59,283 nt of DNA from a virus: IMG/VR virus record IMGVR_UViG_3300025118_000014, positions 1 through 59,283 of that record; one strand, 5' to 3'. Below, one piece after another: positions 54,323-59,283 of the stretch; the first letter of the stretch is position 1; every line of letters begins with the position of its first letter. The position numbers and the translations under genes were made by a program. Under the pieces are notes generated by a model. The model saw only the letters and a program-made list of their open reading frames with translations. It was not told where the DNA came from and ran no database searches.

Positions 54323-54844
54323 CTACTTGATCTGGTTCATACGCTTAGTGATTGCGGCAATTACGCTCTTGCGGTTGCCTTCTCTCTTCTCTTGTACCAC
54401 TAAATCGGCCAAATGCTTATCAAGCTCTCCGAGACCCAGCGCTGTTCTCATGCGAGAAGCGTTCTTTGAAGCCAAGTATGCAGCAGCGTCAAATTCTGGC
54501 TGCTCTTCTGCAACTTCCACAGTCTCTTCAACTACAGGAGCTTCAACAACTTCTGGCTTTTTCTGCCAGTATGTTTCGCGGCTTCGGATGTCTTCAGAGA
54601 TGTCAATCCAACCTAAACGCCATGCGCGCTCAGCGAGGTACTTTGTTCGTGGGTAGATGGCAACAACAACCTCTCCGTCGTACCGCAGCTTGCTGCTGTT
54701 CTGTACTTCAGAGTAATTCTGTACCTTGTACACTAAACTAGGATCTCGGTCACGACGAATCATGATCGCCTTGCACTGGATGTCTTTCATTGGGTGATCA
54801 GGGCTTTCAAGCTCTGGCTCGTACTTGTATTTGTAATTAATCAT
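54323..54844 (-). CDS. Unknown head-region protein, 173 aa
   Basis: Start behind GGAGTTGAT. Sequence MINYKYKYEPELESPDHPMKDIQCKAIMIRRDRDPSLVYKVQNYSEVQNSSKLRYDGEVVVAIYPRTKYLAERAWRLGWIDISEDIRSRETYWQKKPEVVEAPVVEETVEVAEEQPEFDAAAYLASKNASRMRTALGLGELDKHLADLVVQEKREGNRKSVIAAITKRMNQIK. N-terminal alpha/beta domain, then an acidic linker and a basic helical end. It lies where a head decoration, head-closure or adaptor gene is expected. Family not identified. Confidence 0.6.
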   Translation of the reverse strand: MINYKYKYEPELESPDHPMKDIQCKAIMIRRDRDPSLVYKVQNYSEVQNSSKLRYDGEVVVAIYPRTKYLAERAWRLGWIDISEDIRSRETYWQKKPEVVEAPVVEETVEVAEEQPEFDAAAYLASKNASRMRTALGLGELDKHLADLVVQEKREGNRKSVIAAITKRMNQIK

Positions 54845-54870
54845 ATCAACTCCGTCATTAGTTCTGTCTG

Positions 54871-54879
54871 GTTATACCC
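54871..54879 (-). promoter_or_regulatory. Late-type box GGGTATAAC
   Basis: 27 bases before the 173-residue gene, right after the terminator at 54899-54933. Confidence 0.55.
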
Positions 54880-54898
54880 TCGTTAGCACACTAATGAA

Positions 54899-54933
54899 TC
54901 AAAAAAGAACGGGCAGCCACCGTGACTACCCGC
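54899..54933 (-). terminator. Terminator of the small intergenic transcript
   Basis: Nine-pair stem with GU wobbles (GGGTAGTCAC with GTGGCTGCCC), followed on the coding strand by TTCTTTTTT. It stands between two late-type boxes. Confidence 0.8.
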
Positions 54934-54975
54934 TCAAGAGACAACAAAATGAGAATTGCAAGACTTGACACTTGC
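54900..54975 (-). ncRNA. Putative small RNA between capsid and connector genes
   Basis: A late-type box (54982-54991) is followed about 50 bases later by the terminator at 54899-54933, with no open frame between. The predicted RNA of about 75-80 bases would have a 5' hairpin (TTGCAAG/CTTGCAA, 54956-54962 with 54971-54977) and the 3' terminator stem. The arrangement is promoter, hairpin, terminator, without a gene. Confidence 0.5.
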
Positions 54976-54981
54976 AACTGT

Positions 54982-54991
54982 ATTATACCCC
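54982..54991 (-). promoter_or_regulatory. Late-type box GGGGTATAAT
   Basis: Lies between two terminators and drives only a short untranslated stretch before the next terminator; no -35. Confidence 0.5.
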
Positions 54992-55021
54992 ATAAGTGAG
55001 CCAACGCGATACGGCCAGATC

Positions 55022-55052
55022 AAAAAAAACCCCCTGTCCGGAGACAGAGGGA
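55022..55052 (-). terminator. Terminator after the major capsid gene
   Basis: CCCTCTGTC-TCCG-GACAGGGGG stem followed by eight T on the coding strand. A strong stop for the highly expressed capsid transcript. Confidence 0.9.
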
Positions 55053-55078
55053 ATCTTTAAGCGGTTGCTTCAGTGCAA

Positions 55079-56044
55079 TTATGCGCTGATGCCGAGAAGG
55101 ATGCAAAGACCCAAGTCGTTAGCCAGAACCAAGGCCAAGTCGCAGTACATTTCAACTTCGCTGAATTGGCTGGTGCTTTGAGCAACAGGCATAACAGTTA
55201 AAGGAGAAAGTTCTGCGATGTAGCAGTGACGCTTGTTCACAACGCAGAGAGCGGTAGTAGTACCACCGGTCATAGCGGAGATAGCACCGGCACCGTCCAT
55301 GTCGATGACGTCAGTCATGCCTGTGGAGGTTACGAGGGGGATACCATCGTATGAACGAACGCGGAAACCAGCTTTGATTTCGACCATGTCGTTGAAAGCC
55401 TGCTGAGCTTGAAGAGCAGCGTTGACCTTGCGGATACCAGCGAAGGAACCGAAGATAACGATGTCGTTGCGGTTGCCAGAGCCCTTGACTTTGTCAATGG
55501 CTTCGTCCAACTTGGAAAGAACCAAGTCGTCGCCAGCAGCAGCAGTTGAGTTAGCAACAGTCTGACCAGAAGCAACTTGTTTGAACAATCCGTCGATGCT
55601 GTTAGGGTCAACAGTAGAGTTACCTAAGAAGATAGCGTTCTCAAGAGCGTTTGCGTAGTCTTCAGCTTTGCCCTGCAATTCGATTGCAAGTGCGTCACCG
55701 TAAGAAGCAGCGCGAGCAGCAGCTTTACGAGTAACCTTGACTTTCGTCAAAAGGGTCTTGAAAGGGAAAGACTCTTGAGCGTAAGTTCCGCTTTCTTCTG
55801 TGGCTGAATCAGTGTCAGCAACCCATGCGCCACCGGAAGCACCAGCAGAACGCTTGTTGATGTAAACTGCATCGCCGCTTCCAGCTTTGCGATCCAGAAC
55901 GGCTTGTGCGCCCATTTCGCGAAGTGTAAGTTGCTCAACAACCTTGTTAATGTTCTTTTGAAGAAGCACGCTTCCGACGCTTCCGACGCTAAGTGCTCTT
56001 TCAACCATTTCTGACCGCTCAGGGTCTGTAGTTACGAATTCCAT
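55079..56044 (-). CDS. Major capsid protein (HK97 fold)
   Basis: 321 residues, start behind TAGGAGATTCTT. Sequence with LLQKNINKVVEQLTLREMGAQAVLDRKAGSGDAVYINKRSAGASGGAWVADTDSATEESGTYAQESFPFKTLLTKVKVTRKAAARAASYGDALAIELQGKAEDYANALENAIFLGNST is typical of phage capsid proteins with an HK97-like fold. The C-terminal half has the A-domain patterns (GFRVRSYDGIPLVTS; VNKRHCYIAELSPLTVMPVAQSTSQFSEVEMYCDLALVLANDLGLCILLGI). No scaffold domain is fused to it; that role is taken by the C-terminal part of the upstream protease gene. It is followed by a strong terminator. Confidence 0.9.
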   Translation of the reverse strand: MEFVTTDPERSEMVERALSVGSVGSVLLQKNINKVVEQLTLREMGAQAVLDRKAGSGDAVYINKRSAGASGGAWVADTDSATEESGTYAQESFPFKTLLTKVKVTRKAAARAASYGDALAIELQGKAEDYANALENAIFLGNSTVDPNSIDGLFKQVASGQTVANSTAAAGDDLVLSKLDEAIDKVKGSGNRNDIVIFGSFAGIRKVNAALQAQQAFNDMVEIKAGFRVRSYDGIPLVTSTGMTDVIDMDGAGAISAMTGGTTTALCVVNKRHCYIAELSPLTVMPVAQSTSQFSEVEMYCDLALVLANDLGLCILLGISA

Positions 56045-56065
56045 AAGAATCTCCTAAAAATCCCG

Positions 56066-56773
56066 TTATTTGCGGGCAGTAAAGTTATCTGTAATAAGAC
56101 CAGACTCGACACCTTCGCCCAATAAGCTGGACAATGCGTTCGTAAGGTCGTTGTAGTGTGCTTCAGTGAAGTTCACTTCAGCGGTTAAGTTTTGCTTCTC
56201 TTCTTTCTTGTCGTCTGCTTCACTGCGTCCAACGGTTGGAAGTTCTGCTTTCGGCAAAGGTTGTGCTTCAAGTTCTTCAACTTTGGCTTTCAACTCTTCA
56301 ACCTGTGAATTAATGTTAGGCTCGGAACGCTCGACTTCTTCGACTACAGGCTCTTCGGCAACAACAGGAGTCTCAAGAGCAGCAACGCGCTCGTTAAGGG
56401 TCTCGATGGTGTTACGGAGGTCCATGATAACGTCAAGGAGTTCGTTAGAACGATTGTCTTCGTCAGCAGGCTCTTCAGCAGGCTCTTCGGTGTCTTCGTC
56501 GGCTTCAGGAGTTTCGTCGATTTCTTCTGCTTCAGGCGCCTCTTCAATCTCGGCAGCAGGTTCTTCGTCTTCAACGATTTCCTCTTCTTCCTCGACTTCG
56601 TCAGCTTCGTCTGCTTCTTCAATCTCTTCAATCTCTTCTTCGGCTTCCTCGGAAACTTCTTCAGCAGCTTCTACAACTTCTTCTGTGCGCTCTTCAGCGA
56701 CAGCTTCGTTTGCAAGCTCGATAACATCAGACAACAGTTCTTCAACTGTTCCTTCTGTTTCTGTGTTTTCCAT
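56066..56773 (-). CDS. Scaffold protein from internal start (nested in protease gene)
   Basis: In frame with the protease gene, the ATG at 56773 (M251: ENTETEGTVEELLSD) is preceded by CTGGAGATTACT, as strong a ribosome site as any in the window, and by a GGGGGTACAAC box. The product would be about 235 residues, acidic Glu/Ala coiled coil (EEVSEEAEEEIEEIEEADEADEVEEEEEIVEDEEPAAEIEEAPEAEEIDETPEADEDTEEPAEEPADEDN), with a helical Leu-zipper-like middle (LLDVIMDLRNTIETLNERVAALETP; VEELKAKVEELEAQ). This matches assembly scaffolds of other phages, including those made by internal initiation. Confidence 0.7.
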   Translation of the reverse strand: MENTETEGTVEELLSDVIELANEAVAEERTEEVVEAAEEVSEEAEEEIEEIEEADEADEVEEEEEIVEDEEPAAEIEEAPEAEEIDETPEADEDTEEPAEEPADEDNRSNELLDVIMDLRNTIETLNERVAALETPVVAEEPVVEEVERSEPNINSQVEELKAKVEELEAQPLPKAELPTVGRSEADDKKEEKQNLTAEVNFTEAHYNDLTNALSSLLGEGVESGLITDNFTARK

Positions 56774-57523
56774 AGTAATCTCCAGTTCGGATCGGGTTTC
56801 AGTTGGTTGTACCCCCACCACTTCCACTTCTTTACAACGCGAAATTGCATTTCCTAAAGAACGAGCCAGATCTAAGCCGACTGAATCGGGGTTAGCTGGT
56901 CGCCTTGTGATAGCTAGGTGGTCGAGCACAACATTATCAATAATAATTCTTTCAACTTCCTCATCGTCGCCTGTAACCATGCGAGCATCCACGAACCATC
57001 CACCGATGGACATTCCGATTGGCTGCTTGGAATCAAGCCTGCGAGCAAGGGCTTTTGCCTTCGGCTCTGTATCGTACAATTTAGACCATACTCGAAGAAC
57101 ATAGCCCTGCTCATCAGAATCAGCGGCTTCCGCCACCGTGCCAACTCGCTCAACTGTACTCTTGTATGTCTCACCGATAACCTCGTCCCATTCCACAGCG
57201 CCCTGATCACCATTGTGACGGGGAGTAAGTGGAACGCCCGTGTCAAACTGTACAGCCATGGTCTCAAGCCCTCGCAGGCTCATTTCCGTACCGTACGAGT
57301 CGACACTGGTGCTTGAAGCGATTCCAACTACGGCACCAGCGTCTGCTGCGTCGTACTCTTTCTCTTCATCATCCTTCCATGAACCTTGGCTGATGCCAAA
57401 CTTTCTATTGAAAGGAATGCCTGGAAGCGATCTCTCGCCGTCCATTACTTCAAGGAGTTTGTATTCATTATCGGAGATGTGTTCTACATTAAACGTGAGG
57501 TTGTCATATTTGATCGTTTTCAC
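56066..57523 (-). CDS. Prohead protease with fused scaffold domain, 485 aa
   Basis: GTG start behind GGAGATTAACA. Residues 1-225 are the prohead protease (FNRKFGISQGSWKDDEEKEYDAADAGAVVGIASSTSVDSYGTEMSLRGLETMAVQFDTGVPLTPRHNGDQGAVEWDEVIGETYKSTVERVGTVAE... and IIDNVVLDHLAITRRPANPDSVGL, the herpesvirus-like/S78 family signature D/L-ITRRPANP). Candidate catalytic residues are H123 (TPRHNG context) and S175. The C-terminal half is the nested scaffold. The protease cuts scaffold and capsid during head maturation. A late-type box lies 24 bases upstream. Confidence 0.85.
   Translation of the reverse strand: MKTIKYDNLTFNVEHISDNEYKLLEVMDGERSLPGIPFNRKFGISQGSWKDDEEKEYDAADAGAVVGIASSTSVDSYGTEMSLRGLETMAVQFDTGVPLTPRHNGDQGAVEWDEVIGETYKSTVERVGTVAEAADSDEQGYVLRVWSKLYDTEPKAKALARRLDSKQPIGMSIGGWFVDARMVTGDDEEVERIIIDNVVLDHLAITRRPANPDSVGLDLARSLGNAISRCKEVEVVGVQPTETRSELEITMENTETEGTVEELLSDVIELANEAVAEERTEEVVEAAEEVSEEAEEEIEEIEEADEADEVEEEEEIVEDEEPAAEIEEAPEAEEIDETPEADEDTEEPAEEPADEDNRSNELLDVIMDLRNTIETLNERVAALETPVVAEEPVVEEVERSEPNINSQVEELKAKVEELEAQPLPKAELPTVGRSEADDKKEEKQNLTAEVNFTEAHYNDLTNALSSLLGEGVESGLITDNFTARK
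56806..56816 (-). promoter_or_regulatory. Late-type box variant GGGGGTACAAC
   Basis: 33 bases before the internal scaffold start, inside the protease gene. One difference (TACAAC for TATAAC) from the consensus box. Confidence 0.4.
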
Positions 57524-57546
57524 TGTTAATCTCCATACTTAAAGGG

Positions 57547-57556
57547 ATTATACCCC
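57547..57556 (-). promoter_or_regulatory. Late-type box GGGGTATAAT
   Basis: 24 bases before the protease GTG. No -35 element. Confidence 0.6.
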
Positions 57557-57572
57557 TGTGGGCATAATTTCG

Positions 57573-59030
57573 TTAATTCGCTTCTGGTTGGCTATCGCTT
57601 TCTTCTTCCCCGTCGACTTCTGAGTCTGCGTACGCCTGTATGGGCGTTTCGCCCCTGGCTACATCCTCAAGACGAAGAATCATATTCCCTTCCCCAACAG
57701 TGAAAGTGTCACCGTCTTCGATTGGAAGCATCCCCAGAGCTTCGCGAGCCTCGTTGCGAGACATCATGCCCGCTCCAACTGCTCTGCCCAGCATGTCGAT
57801 TCTAGCTTCCTGGTCCTTCTGTGTGAGCTTGGCTTCTCTGTCGAACTTAAACTCAACATGGTCAGCGTGCTCATCTCCGATGTACTCTGCAACCAGGGCC
57901 GGAATAATGCGCTTGTTCAACATGCCCTCAATAAGCTCCAGTATTGGAGTAATCAGGTGTGATGAAGAAACGTCAAGTTGTGCCTGCGCTGTTGAGCGGT
58001 TGACGTCGGACACGGCACCCATCTCTACGGGCATAACGCCAAAGGCGCGCCAGATGGTTCGTGTGATTCGTTCGATTACTTCGCTCAACTCAAGTTCCTT
58101 GGCGGAAGTCTGCATTGAGATCCATTCAGCGTTACCTGCCTGAGGGCTTGGGAAGTGAAGCATTCGTAGCTTCTGGTCGTTTCCGGCCTCGCTCCTGAAG
58201 TCCTGCATGGCATCTTGTGCCGCTCTTCCAGAAACGCCGCTAAGGACCAGCAGTCCCGGAGGAACTTCGTTGGCGTCAGCGGTCTTCATGGCTCGCTCAC
58301 CGTACCGCAGAACGGCGACAATCTCGTTCAAGATAGTCTCGATGATGGGCATACCTTCGCTGTAGCTAGTGTTTGGAAAGAGGTTCATGTAAACTAATTC
58401 GTCCCGCTTGAACTCAATGGCTCCAGCAAGGCCAGCATGCTGTACGTACTTCTCAACCTGTCCGTATCTGTCGGTAACAACGCGGAAGTCGTCTCCCCTA
58501 CGTGCGCGCAGTTCTTGGAGACGCTTCTTTCGGTCCTTGACGGGCTCGATTGCGGCAGCATCGTAAACCAGGAGGTCAACGATGATCATGAAGATGAATT
58601 GCTGGAATGTTCTTCCGTCGCGGTCAGGATTCTTAAGGAAGCGCTGAATCTGGCGGCTCAGCTTGACCATCTTTTCGTAGTGTGCTTGGTCTCCGGTGTC
58701 GACCATGTCCGATACATTTACTGACCAGTCCCAGGTTGATACGCGACGAGCGATGGAGTCAACGCATGCTCTGACTTCAGGAACCTTAAAGTAGCAAGAC
58801 CAAAGCTGCTCTGTGGTAAGGCTTCGGTTAGGGGCGTTAGTCTCAAGATTTCCGACTCCCGACATTGAATTCAGGGATGAGTTAAGAAGCGTGCTGTGCG
58901 CAGGATGTACTGCCTGGGCCTTTCGCTCAGCCACTGGTGCGTGCGTGTCTGCAGCCAACCATCCGCCTAACTTGGCAGGAGGTGCAGTTCTCTTCGCTAC
59001 TGGCATCGGGCCTCTTTTGAAAAATTTCAT
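57573..59030 (-). CDS. Portal protein (HK97 family)
   Basis: 485 residues, start behind GGAGATCCGAA. Sequence with LTTEQLWSCYFKVPEVRACVDSIARRVSTWDW, then FLKNPDRDGRTFQQFIFMIIVDLLVYDAAAIEPVKDRKKRLQELRARRGDDFRVV, DELVYMNLFPNTSYSEGMPIIETILNEIVAVLRYGERAMKTADANEVPPGLLVLSG, and RAFGVMPVEMGAVSDVNRSTAQAQLDVSSSHLITPILELIEGMLNKRIIPALVAEY is the portal signature: repeated helices and the stalk/clip pattern ending in GMMSRNEAREALGMLPIEDGDTFTVGEGNMILRLED. It forms the dodecameric DNA gate. The large terminase gene is expected upstream (to the right of the window). Confidence 0.9.
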   Translation of the reverse strand: MKFFKRGPMPVAKRTAPPAKLGGWLAADTHAPVAERKAQAVHPAHSTLLNSSLNSMSGVGNLETNAPNRSLTTEQLWSCYFKVPEVRACVDSIARRVSTWDWSVNVSDMVDTGDQAHYEKMVKLSRQIQRFLKNPDRDGRTFQQFIFMIIVDLLVYDAAAIEPVKDRKKRLQELRARRGDDFRVVTDRYGQVEKYVQHAGLAGAIEFKRDELVYMNLFPNTSYSEGMPIIETILNEIVAVLRYGERAMKTADANEVPPGLLVLSGVSGRAAQDAMQDFRSEAGNDQKLRMLHFPSPQAGNAEWISMQTSAKELELSEVIERITRTIWRAFGVMPVEMGAVSDVNRSTAQAQLDVSSSHLITPILELIEGMLNKRIIPALVAEYIGDEHADHVEFKFDREAKLTQKDQEARIDMLGRAVGAGMMSRNEAREALGMLPIEDGDTFTVGEGNMILRLEDVARGETPIQAYADSEVDGEEESDSQPEAN

Positions 59031-59062
59031 TTCGGATCTCCACTTGGTTTGATAACAAAGAC

Positions 59063-59072
59063 GTTATACCCC
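59063..59072 (-). promoter_or_regulatory. Late-type box GGGGTATAAC
   Basis: 33 bases before the portal start. No -35 element. Confidence 0.6.
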
Positions 59073-59283
59073 AAATAACACTAAAGGACTAACAATTAGG
59101 TCTGGCCGTAGTGAAATGATGTTTTGTGCCGCACACACGTAAGGGCTCCAGGGCCGTAGAAAATGGGGGCTGACGGGTGGAAAACCTTGAGCGTCAGCGA
59201 ACACTCTTTTCCCGTGAGAGGTCGTTTAAAACGATAATTTTTTAGTTCGACTCGAAGACGTGAGAATTTGAAAAATTGAAAAG
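59073..59283. other. Non-coding right end, 211 bases
   Basis: No open frame or recognisable RNA. It has CGTTTAAAACG (about 59223-59233) and short inverted words such as GAGTGT/ACGCTC. It may contain a terminator for upstream genes or a packaging-related site. The sequence is cut off by the window edge. Confidence 0.35.

Noticed and set aside
56166-57104. Rightward 312-codon Ser-rich frame opposite the protease/scaffold gene
   Set aside because: Mirror of Glu-rich codons; no ribosome site or promoter.
1-59283. tRNA genes
   Set aside because: No cloverleaf with a GGTTC-type T arm was seen on either strand.
1-59283. CRISPR arrays, insertion sequences, attachment sites or integrase
   Set aside because: No regularly spaced repeats, transposase or integrase motifs visible.

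Overview
The window reads as most of the genome of a tailed double-stranded DNA phage (long-tailed, siphovirus-like, with an HK97-type head). Evidence is an ordered set of portal, prohead protease/scaffold, major capsid, head-tail connectors, tail terminator, major tail protein, frameshifted tail chaperones, a 1256-residue tape measure, tail tip proteins and fibres, together with a replication/recombination module (primase-helicase, SSB, Sak4-like ATPase, Cas4/RecB-like nuclease, RuvC-like resolvase, two further helicases). I see no integrase, recognisable repressor, DNA polymerase, tRNA or large terminase subunit. The last of these is expected just beyond the right edge, upstream of the portal gene, so the window is probably not a complete packaging-competent genome. 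Strong AGGAG-type ribosome sites and consensus TTGACA/TATAAT promoters suggest a bacterial host of the proteobacterial kind. The tail protein with a DTYGDGW motif hints at an aquatic setting, but the host cannot be fixed from the sequence.

Layout: 1-2.1 kb is a small rightward operon of unknown early genes, very rich in GATC. Everything else runs leftward (minus strand). Read in transcription order from the right edge: portal (59.0), protease with nested scaffold (57.5), capsid (56.0), a possible small RNA (54.9), connectors (54.8-53.3), an accessory block with an NAD-dependent epimerase and a two-domain glycosyltransferase (52.9-49.0), tail terminator, tail tube, chaperones and tape measure (48.9-41.0), large tail tip proteins (41.0-34.4), recombination/replication (34.3-25.2), endolysin, ParB-like protein and fibres (25.2-13.0), a lysis/membrane cluster (12.9-11.5), small early genes each behind its own promoter (11.4-8.8), a large unknown protein (8.8-6.8), a helicase, a GIY-YIG homing endonuclease, a non-coding stretch (4.5-3.84) and a small-terminase-like gene (3.8-2.85).

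Regulation is unusually legible. Two promoter classes separate the genes. (1) Sigma-70 type promoters (TTGACA or TGGACA, about 17 bp, TATAAT-like) precede the early, replication and accessory genes. In the 9-11.4 kb early cluster their spacers share a GATCC-containing core that could be an operator. (2) A box reading GGGGTATAAC on the coding strand, mostly without a -35 element, sits about 25-31 bases before the start of nearly every structural transcription unit and also before the resolvase, small terminase, lysis cluster and a helicase. A small protein with sigma-factor-like regions 2 and 4 is encoded behind a perfect sigma-70 promoter at 28.3 kb and is the obvious candidate to read the second class. 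Other points of interest are a textbook -1 frameshift signal in the tail chaperone gene, a scaffold nested in the protease gene, and a pair of covarying leader hairpins in the rightward operon.
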